From NCBI RefSeq assembly GCF_016918015.1, contig NZ_JAERMK010000013.1, forward strand, positions 1 to 64,000: a DNA stretch of 64,000 bases, read 5' to 3'. Numbering within the stretch: position 1 is the first letter of the stretch; the number at the start of each line of letters is the position of its first letter. The notes under the pieces were generated by a model. The model was not told the DNA's origin and did not search any database. It worked only from the letters and a program-made list of their open reading frames with translations. Positions 8,626-17,506 of the stretch are shown piece after piece. The stretch is from Glycomyces sp. YM15. GTDB lineage: Bacteria; Actinomycetota; Actinomycetes; Mycobacteriales; Micromonosporaceae. A program made the translations under genes and the position numbers.

Positions 8626-8632
8626 GCCGAGC

Positions 8633-9049
8633 TCAGTCCGGGCCGATGACCTCGAGTTTCGGGAAATAGGTTCTGAACCTGGCGGTGTCCCGCGTGAGCA
8701 GCCGATACCCAGAGACCATCGCGTGCGCGCCGATATAGAAATCGGGCGATGGGGCGCGCTTCGTGCCGCCCCGCGTCCTGTACATCGCAAAGGCCTTGCC
8801 CGCCAAGAACGCCGCTTCATAGGGCAGAGCCTCGCGCAGTACCTCCCGCGCGGGCAGCAGCGCTTCGAGCGGCTCGACCGCATCGAAGCGCACCGACACT
8901 TCCGCGTAGATGATCGGATTGATGCAGAGCAGCCCCATCTCGAAGGCTCGGGCGAGTGCCTGCTCTGACCAATCGGCCCACTTCTGGTCGTCGCCGAAGA
9001 GGTCGAGCCAGATATTGCTGTCTACCAGAGTCCAGACGGGCTCATTCAC
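8633..9049 (-). CDS. PIN-domain ribonuclease toxin, VapC-like
   Basis: 138 aa. The acidic PIN residues are visible: LVDSNIWLD near the N-terminus, a Glu in YAEVSVRF, Asp in SPDFYIGAHA, and the closing TRDTARFRTYFP. VapC toxins cleave tRNA or rRNA and are held by their antitoxin. The GTG start at 9049 overlaps the last 8 bases of the antitoxin gene, the standard coupling of such pairs. The target RNA cannot be predicted. Confidence 0.85.
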   Translation of the reverse strand: MNEPVWTLVDSNIWLDLFGDDQKWADWSEQALARAFEMGLLCINPIIYAEVSVRFDAVEPLEALLPAREVLREALPYEAAFLAGKAFAMYRTRGGTKRAPSPDFYIGAHAMVSGYRLLTRDTARFRTYFPKLEVIGPD

Positions 9050-9275
9050 CGCGAAGCATCTCCATGAGCTCGTCGGTGGTCTTGTCCATATTCGCAGTGC
9101 CCTTGCCGCGAAGGCCCCTCACGAACCGCTGTCCGCGGGTCTCTTCCTGTGGGACAGGGCGGAGCACGACCTGGCCGTCCTCCTCGACGAACTCGAACTC
9201 GTCTCCCGGGCGCCAGCCCTGCTTGGCGCGAATCTCGGCCGGCACGGTGACCTGGCCCTTGGTATTCATCAGCAT
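9042..9275 (-). CDS. AbrB/SpoVT-type antitoxin, VapB-like
   Basis: 77 aa. A SpoVT-AbrB swapped-hairpin DNA-binding domain (NTKGQVTVPAEIRAKQGW, then PGDEFEFVEEDGQVVLRP) is followed by a basic then acidic tail expected to wrap the toxin. ATG 9275 is chosen because GAGGAGGT lies 7-8 nt upstream; the GTG at 9284 sits inside that ribosome binding site. The protein probably represses its own operon through the repeats just upstream. Confidence 0.85.
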   Translation of the reverse strand: MLMNTKGQVTVPAEIRAKQGWRPGDEFEFVEEDGQVVLRPVPQEETRGQRFVRGLRGKGTANMDKTTDELMEMLRGE

Positions 9276-9297
9276 AAGAGTCACCTCCTCAGGCTAC

Positions 9298-9323
9298 GTA
9301 ATACCAGGTGGTAGTAATACCAC
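9298..9323. promoter_or_regulatory. VapB operator candidate
   Basis: GTAATACCA occurs twice (9298-9306, 9314-9322), and GTGGTA-GTAA-TACCAC (9308-9323) is a perfect 6-bp inverted repeat. It lies 23-48 bp upstream of the antitoxin start, in an AT-rich patch, so it fits an autoregulatory operator. Confidence 0.6.
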
Positions 9324-9381
9324 TCTAATCGCTGCGGCGTGTCGACCGCTCGTATTCCCGGCCGGTTTCATCGGCATGGCG

Positions 9382-9410
9382 AAGGCGGGGGCCTTGTGGG
9401 CCCCCGCCTT
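9382..9410 (-). terminator. terminator of the GH25 gene
   Basis: AAGGCGGGGGCC and its perfect complement form a 12-bp stem with a 5-nt loop (TTGTG on the plus strand), 14 bp past the stop codon of the muramidase gene. Confidence 0.8.
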
Positions 9411-9423
9411 TCGGTGGTGCGGG

Positions 9424-10188
9424 TTACGTGTTGTTGGCGAGGGCCAGGAGGCGGTCCCTCGCGCCGTTGAAGTGGTCGCGGTCGACGTTGCCGGAGATGC
9501 CGGAGACCGATCCGGTGGCGGTGTACTGCCAGAACGTCCAGGTGGTGCTGCTCCAGCCCGCCGGGAGCGTCGGCGATGAGGCGCCCCAGTGCGCGATCCA
9601 GAGCGGGCTCTTCGAGGCCATGCCGGTCCACGAGCCGGTGCAGGAGTTCCACCACGAAGCGGTCGTGTAGATGACCACGTCGCGGCCGGTGCGCGCCTTG
9701 TACCGGTTGTAGAAGTCGGTGATCCAGGTGCGCATCTGCGTGGTGGTCAGGCCGTAGCAGGCCGCGCCCGATGGCGGGGCCTCGAGGTCGACCGCGCCGG
9801 GCAGGGTGAGGTTGTCGGCCGACCAGGCGCCGCCGTTGCCGGCGAAGTAGTCCGCCTGCGCGGTGCCGCTCGAGGAGTTCGGGCGGGCGAAGTGGTACGC
9901 GCCGCGGATGACGCCGGCCGCGTGGGCCGCCGGGTAGTTCGTGTTGAACCGGGGGTCCTTGTAGGTGGTGCCCTCGGTGGCCTTGATGTAGGCCCACTGG
10001 ACGCCGGAGTTCCTGACGGAGGTCCAGTTGATCGTGCCCTGGTAGTTGGAGACGTCGATACCGGCGACGCGGGTCTGCGCCTGGGCCGGGCTCGCGACGG
10101 CGAGTCCGGCGGCGGTGAGGACGGTGGCCGCGAGGAGGACGATGGCGGCTCGGAGTCTGCGACGGGAAAGGGTGGGGGGAAGCTTCAC
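9424..10188 (-). CDS. secreted GH25 muramidase (lysozyme)
   Basis: 254 aa. A Sec-type signal peptide (SRRRLRAAIVLLAATVLT, cleavage after ASPAQAQ near residue 38) precedes a single GH25 domain. Family motifs are GIDVSNYQGTINW, YIKATEGTTYKDP, RGAYHFARP, the acidic pair in AVDLEAPPSG, and LWIAHWG; the C-terminal VDRDHFNG completes the barrel. GH25 enzymes cut the MurNAc-beta-1,4-GlcNAc bond. No extra wall-binding module is present. Its closeness to murQ and an amino-sugar importer suggests that the released sugars are re-used. Confidence 0.92.
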   Translation of the reverse strand: MKLPPTLSRRRLRAAIVLLAATVLTAAGLAVASPAQAQTRVAGIDVSNYQGTINWTSVRNSGVQWAYIKATEGTTYKDPRFNTNYPAAHAAGVIRGAYHFARPNSSSGTAQADYFAGNGGAWSADNLTLPGAVDLEAPPSGAACYGLTTTQMRTWITDFYNRYKARTGRDVVIYTTASWWNSCTGSWTGMASKSPLWIAHWGASSPTLPAGWSSTTWTFWQYTATGSVSGISGNVDRDHFNGARDRLLALANNT

Positions 10189-10323
10189 TTTTACTCCCTG
10201 CTTGTGAGGAGATCAGTGGATTGGGGGGAGTGCACGGTTTTGCACCCGGAACCCAGTATGAAGATAAGCTCCACCGAGAGTCAAGCTTGTGAAAATAACT
10301 TTCCGCCACGGGCGAATGAACGG

Positions 10324-12141
10324 CTACGTGTAGTGCAGGCCGTGGCCGAAGGCGAACGCGATCTCGCCGTCCGCGTTCGGCACGTCCACCGGCAGCGCGC
10401 CGCCCGGATCGACCTCACCGGTGATGACCTTCGCCAGGGACGCAAGTGAAACGGCCGTGTATGAATAGGACGCCAGGCTCGCGTTGACCGCGCCGAGGCG
10501 CGCGGCGTCGTAGGGTGTGCCCACGGCGGCGGTCACGACCCGCGCACCGGCCTTCACCAGCTCGGCGACCAGGTTCGCCTGCGCGCCGCCGGCCGCGGCG
10601 TTGTACGTGGCGACGACGACGAGGTCGCGGCCGGCGGCGGCGGTCACGGCGGCCTTGATCCGGTCGGCGTCCGGTGCGTCGCCGGTGACGAGCGCTTCCG
10701 CTTGCAGCCCTTGGCCGTTCAGAGCGTCGGTCAGGCGGGCGACGGTGTTCTCGCCCCAGCCGGCCACCAGGACACCGCCCGAGGCGCCCGTAGCGCTGTC
10801 GGCCGTGAGCGGGAGCGTGCCGTCGTTGACGAGCAGCGTGATCGAGCGGTCGGCGATGTCGGCGGCGACCCCGCGGTGCTCGTCGGAACCGACCACGGCG
10901 ATGCCGGCGGCGTCGGTCCGGGGTGCCTCGATGATGCCGCGGGCGGCCTTGAGCGCCAGCAGCCGCCGCACCGAGTCGTCGATGCGCTCCTCGGTGAGCT
11001 CCCCCAGCTCGACCGCGTGGAGCACCGCTTCGTAGGCGAGCGGGAAGTTCGGCGGCATGAGCAGCAGGTCGGCCCCGGCCTGCAACGCCATCACCGGCAC
11101 CCGATCGTCGCCGTACTCGGTGCGGACCCCTTCCATCTCCAGGGAATCGGTGACGATCACGCCGTCGAACCCGAGTCGCTCGCGCAGCAGCCCGGTGAGG
11201 ATCGGGGCCGAGAGCGTGGCGGGTTTCAACGAGTCGTCGAGGGCCGGGAACTGGAGGTGGCCCGACATGACCATGTCGGTCCCGGCCGCGATGGCGGCCG
11301 TGAACGGCGGGGCGTCGATCCGCTCCCACTCCTCGGCGGTGTGGGTGATGACCGGCAGGCCCACGTGGCTGTCGGTGCCGGTGTCGCCGTGGCCCGGGAA
11401 GTGCTTGGCGGACACGGCCACGCCCCCGGCCTGGTAGCCGCTCACCTGAGCGGTCGTGAACCGGGCGACGAGCTCGGGATCGGAGCTGAAGGACCGCACA
11501 CCGATCACGGGATTCGCCGGATCGACGTTCACGTCGGCGTCGGGCGCGAAGTTCTGGTTGACGCCCATGGCCCGCAGCTCCACGGCCGCCGCTTCGGCCG
11601 CGCGGCGCGCGGCCTCGGCGTCCCGGGTCGCGCCCAGCGGCATCGCCCCCGGGAACTGCGTGACGGGCTCGCCGATGCGGACGACCGTGCCGTACTCCTG
11701 GTCGGCGGCGATGAGCAGCGGGATCTCGGAGGCCTCCTGGAGGCCGTTGGAGAGCGCCACGATCTGGTCAGGATCGGACAGGCCGTTGGCCCAGTCGAAG
11801 TAGATGATGCCACCGGGTTTGAAATCGGCCACGAACGCTGCGCCGTTGTCCGATCCGAGGCGCTCGCGGTTCGAGTCGACCGCGTCGGCCTGGTCGGTAT
11901 CGGCCGTCTCGCCGTGCACGTACACCATGAACAACTGGCCGACCTTGTCCGCCAGAGACATCGACGCCAGCTGCGTCTCGACCCAGTCGGGAGTCGCCTC
12001 CGCGGGCTCGTCCGCCTGCGGCTCCTCCTCGCCGCGCCGCGCCGCGGCCTCGGCGATCACGGCGCCACCGCCGACGACCGCGAAGGCCCCGGCGACACTC
12101 GAGGTGAGGATGGTCTTGCGGGAGAGCTTCGGCGAACGCAC
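10324..12141 (-). CDS. secreted GH3 beta-N-acetylhexosaminidase, NagZ-like
   Basis: 605 aa. A basic N-terminus and hydrophobic stretch (LTSSVAGAFAVVGGGAVIAE) indicate export or anchoring. The (beta/alpha)8 domain has IPLLIAADQEYGTVVRI, the NagZ dyad motif KHFPGHGDTGTDSH (general acid/base His-Asp) and the nucleophile region VIVTDSLEMEGV. A C-terminal alpha/beta sandwich (about residues 390-605) is present as in two-domain NagZ proteins of Gram-positives. NagZ removes GlcNAc from GlcNAc-MurNAc. GTG 12141 is preferred over a GTG at 12195 because AGGA precedes it and it starts directly at the signal. It is the third cell-wall gene of this locus. Confidence 0.85.
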   Translation of the reverse strand: MRSPKLSRKTILTSSVAGAFAVVGGGAVIAEAAARRGEEEPQADEPAEATPDWVETQLASMSLADKVGQLFMVYVHGETADTDQADAVDSNRERLGSDNGAAFVADFKPGGIIYFDWANGLSDPDQIVALSNGLQEASEIPLLIAADQEYGTVVRIGEPVTQFPGAMPLGATRDAEAARRAAEAAAVELRAMGVNQNFAPDADVNVDPANPVIGVRSFSSDPELVARFTTAQVSGYQAGGVAVSAKHFPGHGDTGTDSHVGLPVITHTAEEWERIDAPPFTAAIAAGTDMVMSGHLQFPALDDSLKPATLSAPILTGLLRERLGFDGVIVTDSLEMEGVRTEYGDDRVPVMALQAGADLLLMPPNFPLAYEAVLHAVELGELTEERIDDSVRRLLALKAARGIIEAPRTDAAGIAVVGSDEHRGVAADIADRSITLLVNDGTLPLTADSATGASGGVLVAGWGENTVARLTDALNGQGLQAEALVTGDAPDADRIKAAVTAAAGRDLVVVATYNAAAGGAQANLVAELVKAGARVVTAAVGTPYDAARLGAVNASLASYSYTAVSLASLAKVITGEVDPGGALPVDVPNADGEIAFAFGHGLHYT

Positions 12142-12232
12142 CCGCCCATCCTGACCCAGCCCGGCGAATCCCGCAAACCCGACCCTCGGCGACACTGACG
12201 CGAATCACATCAAATCGGCCAGCGTACGGCGA

Positions 12233-12266
12233 AAGCCGGGGAGGAGCGGGTGCTCCTCCCCGGCTT
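12233..12266. terminator. strong hairpin ending the ribosomal protein operon
   Basis: AAGCCGGGGAGGAGC (12233-12247) and its exact complement (12252-12266) form a 15-bp perfect stem with loop GGGT. It lies 19 bp past the rplR stop codon. Its strength suggests that transcription really ends after rplR. Confidence 0.85.
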
Positions 12267-12284
12267 CGAAACCGTTCCGAAGTC

Positions 12285-12680
12285 CTAGAACTTCAGGCCG
12301 TTCTCACGGGCGGCGTCGGCCAGGGCCGCGACGCGACCGTGGTACTTGACACCACCGCGGTCGAACACGACCGCTTCGATGCCGGCTTCCTTGGCGCGCT
12401 CGGCGACCAGCTTGCCGACTTCCTTGGCCTTGGCGGTCTTGTCGCCCTCGAACGCGCGCAGACCGGGTTCCACCGTCGACGCGGCGGCCAGCGTGTGGCC
12501 GGTGACGTCGTCGATGACCTGGGCCACGATGTGCTTCGAGGAACGGAAGACCGCGAGGCGCGGCTGGGCGGCCGTACCGGTGATCTTCTTGCGGCCACGG
12601 AAGTGGCGCCGGTTCTTGCCGATCCGGCGACGCTCGGAGACCGAGCCGGACGGGCGGCGGTTTTCGAGTTTGCTCGCCAT
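12285..12680 (-). CDS. rplR: 50S ribosomal protein L18
   Basis: 131 aa, binds 5S rRNA. Diagnostic stretches are [37 protein letters not shown] and the C-terminal [20 protein letters not shown]. Its start overlaps the rplF stop by one base (TAATG), implying translational coupling. It is the last gene of the operon here; normally rpsE follows. Confidence 0.98.
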   Translation of the reverse strand: MASKLENRRPSGSVSERRRIGKNRRHFRGRKKITGTAAQPRLAVFRSSKHIVAQVIDDVTGHTLAAASTVEPGLRAFEGDKTAKAKEVGKLVAERAKEAGIEAVVFDRGGVKYHGRVAALADAARENGLKF

Positions 12681-13219
12681 TACTTGCCTGCCTTCCCGGC
12701 CTTGCGGCGGATGCGCTCGTCGACGTACTTGACGCCCTTGCCCTTGTAGGGCTCCGGCGGACGCAGTCGGCGGATGTTCGACGCGACCTGACCGACGAGC
12801 TGCTTGTCGATGCCCTCGACGTGCAGCAGGGTCGGCTTCTCGACCTTGAACGAGATGCCTTCCGGAGCGTCGACCTGGATGGTGTGGGAGAAGCCGAGGC
12901 TCATCTCCACGCCCTTGCCCTTGGCGACGGCCCGGTAACCGGTGCCGTTGATCTCGAGGGACTTCTTGTAGCCCTCCGAGACGCCGACGACCATGTTGTT
13001 GACGAGGCTGCGAGCCAGGCCGTGCAGGGCACGGGACTTGCGCTCGTCGTTGGGGCGGGTGACCGCGAAGGTCCCGTCCTCGTTCTTCTCGATGCCGATC
13101 GGCTCGGGCAGCTCAGTGCTGAGCTGGCCCTTGGGGCCCTTCACGGTCACCGTCGCGCCATCGATCTTGAGCTCGACGCCGGAGGGCACCGGAATCGGCT
13201 GCTTCCCAATGCGGGACAT
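12680..13219 (-). CDS. rplF: 50S ribosomal protein L6
   Basis: 179 aa, the usual length. It begins [19 protein letters not shown] and ends [20 protein letters not shown], both family-diagnostic. Near the GTPase centre it contacts helix 97 of 23S rRNA. Spaced 15 bp after rpsH. Confidence 0.98.
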   Translation of the reverse strand: MSRIGKQPIPVPSGVELKIDGATVTVKGPKGQLSTELPEPIGIEKNEDGTFAVTRPNDERKSRALHGLARSLVNNMVVGVSEGYKKSLEINGTGYRAVAKGKGVEMSLGFSHTIQVDAPEGISFKVEKPTLLHVEGIDKQLVGQVASNIRRLRPPEPYKGKGVKYVDERIRRKAGKAGK

Positions 13220-13234
13220 GCTTATACCCTCCTG

Positions 13235-13642
13235 CTACCAGACGTAGGCGATGACTTCGCCGCCAACGCCGCGCTTGCGAGCCTGACGGTCCGTCAGCAG
13301 GCCCTGGGACGTGGACACGATGGCCACACCCAGGCCGCCGAGGACGCGCGGCAGCTCAGTGGACTTGGCGTAGACCCGCAGGCCCGGCTTGGAGACGCGG
13401 CGCAGGCCCGCAAGGGACCGTTCGCGGCGCTCGCCGAACTTGAGGTCGATGACCAGGTTCTTGCCGACTTTGCCCTCTTCAGGGTCCACGACGCGCCACT
13501 CGGCGATGTAGCCCTCCTGCTTGAGGACCTCCGCGATGGAGGCCTTCATCTTGGAGTGCGGCATCGTGAGCTGGTCGTGGTACGCCTGGTTGGCGTTCCG
13601 CAGACGGGTCAGCATGTCTGCGATCGGGTCGGTCATTGTCAT
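13235..13642 (-). CDS. rpsH: 30S ribosomal protein S8
   Basis: 135 aa. It begins [20 protein letters not shown] and ends [28 protein letters not shown] and [15 protein letters not shown]8 binds 16S rRNA and in other bacteria represses spc-operon translation. A 173-bp spacer full of repeats separates it from rpsZ upstream; other gaps in the operon are far shorter. Confidence 0.98.
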   Translation of the reverse strand: MTMTDPIADMLTRLRNANQAYHDQLTMPHSKMKASIAEVLKQEGYIAEWRVVDPEEGKVGKNLVIDLKFGERRERSLAGLRRVSKPGLRVYAKSTELPRVLGGLGVAIVSTSQGLLTDRQARKRGVGGEVIAYVW

Positions 13643-13731
13643 TAGCGTTGTTTACCTTTCTCACCCCGGTTCCCCGCCTTATGGAAACTGGCGGGGCCTG
13701 TGGCGATCGGAGCTAGTGGCCTTGGGGTCGC

Positions 13732-13845
13732 CCAAGAGGCCTGTTGTCCGGGCCTGCCGGGCTGCCAAGAAGCCTTGGAGTCCCCCGGGAGACCTGGTTG
13801 TCCAGGTCTCCTGGATTACCAAGAGGCCTTGTGGACGCCCGGGAG
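13732..13845. repeat. repeats derived from the rpsZ 3' end, with a 10-bp hairpin
   Basis: CCAAGAGGCCTTG at 13819-13831, which encodes the last codons of rpsZ, recurs as CCAAGAAGCCTTG at 13765 and CCAAGAGGCCTG at 13732. The 27-bp blocks 13765-13791 and 13819-13845 match at 22 positions. Between them GGAGACCTGG (13788-13797) and CCAGGTCTCC (13802-13811) form a perfect 10-bp stem with a 4-nt loop, ACAA in the mRNA. All of it would be in the rpsZ-rpsH spacer or rpsZ tail of the transcript. Confidence 0.65.
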
Positions 13846-14001
13846 TTCACCCGCGTGGGCCATGTCGCGCACGCAGACGCGGCACAGGCCGAACTTGCGG
13901 TAGACGGCCTTCGGCCGGCCGCACTTCTGGCAGCGGGTGTAGGCGCGCACGGCGAACTTCGGCTTCCGCTTGGCCTTCGCGATGAGGGCTTTCTTAGCCA
14001 T
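13816..14001 (-). CDS. rpsZ: 30S ribosomal protein S14, zinc-binding type
   Basis: 61 aa, the short C+ form. The zinc ribbon is visible as [20 protein letters not shown] with a final Cys in CRVC. Actinobacteria often carry this form in the spc region and a longer zinc-free paralogue elsewhere that is induced by zinc limitation. Its start overlaps the rplE end by 8 bp. The final codons coincide with the repeat seen downstream. Confidence 0.97.
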   Translation of the reverse strand: MAKKALIAKAKRKPKFAVRAYTRCQKCGRPKAVYRKFGLCRVCVRDMAHAGELPGVHKASW

Positions 14002-14569
14002 TGTCGTTCTCCTTGAACGGGAAGCCGAGCAGCTTCAGGAACGCCCGGCCTTCGTCGTCGGTCTTCGCGGTGGTCACCAGCGTGATGTCCATGCCGCGAA
14101 CCCGGTCGATCTTGTCCTGGTCGATCTCGGGGAACACGCTCTGCTCGGTCAGACCGAAGGTGTAGTTCCCGTTGCCGTCGAACTGCTGGTCCGAGAGTCC
14201 GCGGAAGTCGCGGATGCGCGGCAGCGCGATCGCCAGGAGGCGGTCGAGGAACTCCCACATGCGGTCGCCGCGGAGGGTCACCTTCGCGCCGATCGCCTGG
14301 CCCTCGCGCAGCTTGAACTGCGCGATCGACTTCTTGGCCCGACGGACGAGAGGCTTCTGACCGGTGATGGTGGTCAGGTCCTCGAGCGCCCCGTTGATGA
14401 GCTTCGAGTCGCGAGCGGCCTCGCCGACACCCATGTTGACCACGATCTTCGTCAGACCGGGGATCTGGTGGATGTTGACGTACTTGAACTGCTCCTGCAG
14501 CGCGGGCCTGATCTCGGAGCGGTAGGTCTCCTTCAGGCGCGGCTGGATCTTCTCTGCAACGTCAGTCAT
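13994..14569 (-). CDS. rplE: 50S ribosomal protein L5
   Basis: 191 aa, binds 5S rRNA in the central protuberance. Diagnostic stretches are [40 protein letters not shown] and [20 protein letters not shown]. Its start shares one base with the rplX stop (TAATG). Confidence 0.98.
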   Translation of the reverse strand: MTDVAEKIQPRLKETYRSEIRPALQEQFKYVNIHQIPGLTKIVVNMGVGEAARDSKLINGALEDLTTITGQKPLVRRAKKSIAQFKLREGQAIGAKVTLRGDRMWEFLDRLLAIALPRIRDFRGLSDQQFDGNGNYTFGLTEQSVFPEIDQDKIDRVRGMDITLVTTAKTDDEGRAFLKLLGFPFKENDNG

Positions 14570-14883
14570 TACAGGTCCTTACCCGTCCGCTTCGAAACAC
14601 GGACCTTGCGGCCGTCGTCGCCGAACCGGTAGCCCACGCGAGTGGGCTGGTTGTCGGCGTCCAGGACCTGCACGTTCGAGATGTGGATCGCGGCCTCTTG
14701 CACCACGATGCCACCGGTCTTCGAACCTCGCGAGGTCTGTCCGGCCTTGGTGTGCTTGGTGATGCGGTTGACGCCCTCGACGAGCACGCGCTCGCGGTCG
14801 GGGTACGCCTCCAGCACCAGTCCCTCGGCACCCTTGTCCTTGCCTGCGATGACGCGGACTCGGTCGCCCTTCTTGATCTTCAT
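14569..14883 (-). CDS. rplX: 50S ribosomal protein L24
   Basis: 104 aa. The KOW motif begins the protein ([20 protein letters not shown]) and ESYPDR-like [20 protein letters not shown] follows. L24 is an assembly initiator that binds 23S rRNA domain I. It lies 3 bp after rplN. Confidence 0.98.
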   Translation of the reverse strand: MKIKKGDRVRVIAGKDKGAEGLVLEAYPDRERVLVEGVNRITKHTKAGQTSRGSKTGGIVVQEAAIHISNVQVLDADNQPTRVGYRFGDDGRKVRVSKRTGKDL

Positions 14884-14886
14884 CTC

Positions 14887-15252
14887 TTACAGCACCTCCG
14901 GTGCGAGGGAGATGATCTTCATGAACTGCTTGTCGCGCAGTTCGCGGGCGACCGGCCCGAAGATACGGGTCCCTCGCGGTTCGCCGTCCTTGACGAGGAC
15001 GGCGGCGTTCTCGTCGAACTTGATGTACGTGCCGTCGGGACGGCGCGTCTCCTTGACCGTGCGAACGATGACGGCCTTGACGACGTCACCCTTCTTCACC
15101 CCGGCACCCGGGGTGGCGTCCTTCACGGAAGCAACGATCGTGTCGCCGATACCGGCGTAGCGTCGGCCGGAGCCGCCGAGGACACGGATGCACAGGATCT
15201 CCCGCGCACCGGTGTTGTCGGCGACCTTGAGCCGCGACTCTTGCTGAATCAC
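14887..15252 (-). CDS. rplN: 50S ribosomal protein L14
   Basis: 121 aa, normal length. Begins [20 protein letters not shown] and ends [20 protein letters not shown]. It contacts L19 and 16S rRNA at an intersubunit bridge. A 12-bp gap follows rpsQ. Confidence 0.98.
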   Translation of the reverse strand: MIQQESRLKVADNTGAREILCIRVLGGSGRRYAGIGDTIVASVKDATPGAGVKKGDVVKAVIVRTVKETRRPDGTYIKFDENAAVLVKDGEPRGTRIFGPVARELRDKQFMKIISLAPEVL

Positions 15253-15264
15253 GTCCCGATCCCC

Positions 15265-15534
15265 CTACTTCGCCTTCTCGAGGATCTCGACGATGCGCCA
15301 ACGCTTGGTCTTCGACAGCGGACGGGTCTCCATGATGGAGACGCGGTCGCCGATGCCGGCCTCGTTGTTCTCGTCGTGAGCCTTGTACTTCTTGTTGGAC
15401 CGAATGACCTTGCCGTACAGCGGGTGCTTCTTGCGGTCTTCGACCTCGACGACAGCGGTCTTGTCCATCTTGTCGCCGACCACGAAGCCCTCAAGGACCT
15501 TGCGCCGACCGCGAGTCTGAGTTTCCTCGCTCAC
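15265..15534 (-). CDS. rpsQ: 30S ribosomal protein S17
   Basis: 89 aa OB-fold protein. [40 protein letters not shown] and [19 protein letters not shown] are diagnostic. A short acidic N-terminus ([11 protein letters not shown]) precedes them. It overlaps rpmC by 4 bp (GTGA). Confidence 0.98.
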   Translation of the reverse strand: MSEETQTRGRRKVLEGFVVGDKMDKTAVVEVEDRKKHPLYGKVIRSNKKYKAHDENNEAGIGDRVSIMETRPLSKTKRWRIVEILEKAK

Positions 15535-15764
15535 TTCTCAACCTCCTCCGGCGCGGCGCTGAGGCCCAACCGGCGCTCGTTCATCACGGTGTAGATCCGC
15601 GCGATCTCCTTGCGGACCAGACCGAGCTCGTGGTTGTTCTCCAGCTGGCCCGTAGCGTTACGGACCCGCAGGTTGAACAGCTCTTCCTTCTTCTCCACGA
15701 GCTTCGCCTGGAGTTCCTTGTCGTTGAGCTCGCGCAGCTCACCGGTGTCGATACCAGTAGCCAT
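15531..15764 (-). CDS. rpmC: 50S ribosomal protein L29
   Basis: 77 aa, two helices lining the peptide exit where trigger factor docks. LREKEL-like [20 protein letters not shown] and [20 protein letters not shown] identify it. It is 2 bp after rplP and overlaps rpsQ, as in most S10 operons. Confidence 0.97.
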   Translation of the reverse strand: MATGIDTGELRELNDKELQAKLVEKKEELFNLRVRNATGQLENNHELGLVRKEIARIYTVMNERRLGLSAAPEEVEK

Positions 15765-15766
15765 TG

Positions 15767-16192
15767 CTACTCACCTGCCCCTTCACGAGAGACGATGCGG
15801 CACTTCATCGGCAGCTTGTGGATCGCCCGCTGGAGCGCCTCGTGGGCGATCTCCTCGGTCGGGTACGAGAGCTCGAACATGACGCGGCCGGGCTTGACGT
15901 TGGCCACCCAGAATTCGGGCGAACCCTTACCGGAACCCTGACGGGTCTCGGCGGGCTTCTTCGTGATCGCACGGTCCGGGAAGATCGTGATCCAGACCTT
16001 GCCGCCACGCTTGATGTGGCGGGTCATGGCGATACGAGCGGACTCGATCTGGCGGTTGGTCACATAGCTGTGCTCCAGCGCCTGGATGCCGTACTCGCCG
16101 AAGGAGACCTTCGTGCCGCGAGTGGCCTTGCCCTTGCGCTTCGGAGCGTGAGGCTTCCGGTAACCGCGCGGCGGTTTCCGTGGCATGAGCAT
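15767..16192 (-). CDS. rplP: 50S ribosomal protein L16
   Basis: 141 aa, near the A-site tRNA elbow. It begins [20 protein letters not shown], then [20 protein letters not shown] and [20 protein letters not shown]. The conserved MLMPRK start supports the first ATG at 16192 over the ATG two codons later. Confidence 0.98.
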   Translation of the reverse strand: MLMPRKPPRGYRKPHAPKRKGKATRGTKVSFGEYGIQALEHSYVTNRQIESARIAMTRHIKRGGKVWITIFPDRAITKKPAETRQGSGKGSPEFWVANVKPGRVMFELSYPTEEIAHEALQRAIHKLPMKCRIVSREGAGE

Positions 16193-16197
16193 GTCGC

Positions 16198-17004
16198 TTA
16201 GCCCTCCTGCTTCTCAGACTCGGCGGGCGCGGCGGCAGCGGCCTCCGCAGGCTGAGCGGCGCCACGGCCACCACGGCCGCGTCCGCCACGGGCTGCGCCG
16301 GCTCCGCCGCGGCCACCACGGCCGCCGCGGTCGGGACCGGAGTCACGACGACGCTGCACCTGCTCGGCCTGCTCCTTGAGCGTGGCCTCACCCTTGTAGA
16401 TCCACACCTTCACGCCGATGCGGCCGAAGGTGGTGGCGGCCTCGAACAGGCCGTAATCGATGTTCGCGCGCAGCGTGTGCAGCGGGACCTGGCCCTCGCG
16501 GTACTGCTCGGAACGGCTCATCTCGGCGCCGCCGAGGCGGCCCGAGCACTGCACCTTGATGCCCTTCACGGTCGGGTTGCGCATGGCCGACTGAATGGCC
16601 TTGCGCATCGCGCGACGGAAGTTGACACGGCTGGACAGCTGCTCCGCGACGCCCTGGGCGACGAGCTGCGCATCGATGTCGGGGTTCTTGACCTCGATGA
16701 TGTTCAGCTGGACCTGCTTGCCGGTCAGCTTCTCCAGGTTGCCGCGCAGACGATCGGCCTCGGCGCCCTTGCGGCCGATGACGATGCCCGGGCGGGCGGT
16801 GTGGATGTCGACGCGGACCCGCTCGCGGGTGCGCTCGATGTCGACCTTGCTGATGCCGGCGCGCTCGAGACCCTTGGTCATGAGCTGGCGGATCTTGACG
16901 TCTTCCCCGACGTAGTCGGCGTACTCCTTGTCGGCGTACCAACGCGAGGTCCAGTCGGCGCTGATGCCGAGGCGGTACCCGTGCGGGTGGATTTTCTGAC
17001 CCAT
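16198..17004 (-). CDS. rpsC: 30S ribosomal protein S3, with long basic C-terminal tail
   Basis: 268 aa. The KH and S3 C-terminal domains are normal ([50 protein letters not shown]). From about residue 217 there is an extension of Arg-Gly-Gly repeats ending in an Ala/Glu-rich tail; comparable Gly/Arg tails occur in many actinobacterial S3 proteins. S3 sits at the mRNA entry tunnel. Confidence 0.98.
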   Translation of the reverse strand: MGQKIHPHGYRLGISADWTSRWYADKEYADYVGEDVKIRQLMTKGLERAGISKVDIERTRERVRVDIHTARPGIVIGRKGAEADRLRGNLEKLTGKQVQLNIIEVKNPDIDAQLVAQGVAEQLSSRVNFRRAMRKAIQSAMRNPTVKGIKVQCSGRLGGAEMSRSEQYREGQVPLHTLRANIDYGLFEAATTFGRIGVKVWIYKGEATLKEQAEQVQRRRDSGPDRGGRGGRGGAGAARGGRGRGGRGAAQPAEAAAAAPAESEKQEG

Positions 17005-17468
17005 TAGGCGGTCTCCTCCTTCTCAGCGTTCTCGGACTTCACGTCAGCCTCGACCGGCTTCGGAGCGGCGGCCTTGGGCCGGCGAACCGAGGGAGCGGCG
17101 GACTGCTTGGCCTGGACCGACTCGACCACCACGGTGATGTGGCTGGTGCGCTTGTTGATCCGGTAGGCACGGCCGTGGGCGCGCGGACGGTACCGGCGCA
17201 TGGTCGGGCCCTCGTCGACCTTGATCTCGGACACCAGAAGCGATTCCGGGTCGAGACCGAGGTTGTTCTCGGCGTTCGCCTGAGCCGACGCGATGACCTT
17301 GTACACGATCTCGGCCGCGCTGAAAGGCGCGAACTCGAGAGTCGTCAAGGCCTCGTCCACGGGCAGACCACGCACGAGGTCGACGACGCGGCGCGCCTTG
17401 CGAGGTGCTACGCGGACGTACCGCGCCACCGCGCGCGCCTTCGGAGCCTCCTGCTCCACTGTTGCCAT
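17004..17468 (-). CDS. rplV: 50S ribosomal protein L22
   Basis: 154 aa. Core stretches are [40 protein letters not shown] and [20 protein letters not shown]. The beta-hairpin reaches into the exit tunnel and is a macrolide-resistance site. An Ala/Lys/Glu-rich tail of about 36 residues is added at the C-terminus. Stop and the rpsC start overlap by one base. Confidence 0.98.
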   Translation of the reverse strand: MATVEQEAPKARAVARYVRVAPRKARRVVDLVRGLPVDEALTTLEFAPFSAAEIVYKVIASAQANAENNLGLDPESLLVSEIKVDEGPTMRRYRPRAHGRAYRINKRTSHITVVVESVQAKQSAAPSVRRPKAAAPKPVEADVKSENAEKEETA

Positions 17469-17506
17469 CGTTTTAAATCCTTCGTTCGTTTCTCATAGCC
17501 CGTGGC

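Noticed and set aside
13700-13903. Plus-strand frame with a repeated GLPG/CQEAL-type motif
   Set aside because: The apparent peptide repeat comes from DNA copies of the rpsZ 3' end; it runs antisense into rpsZ.
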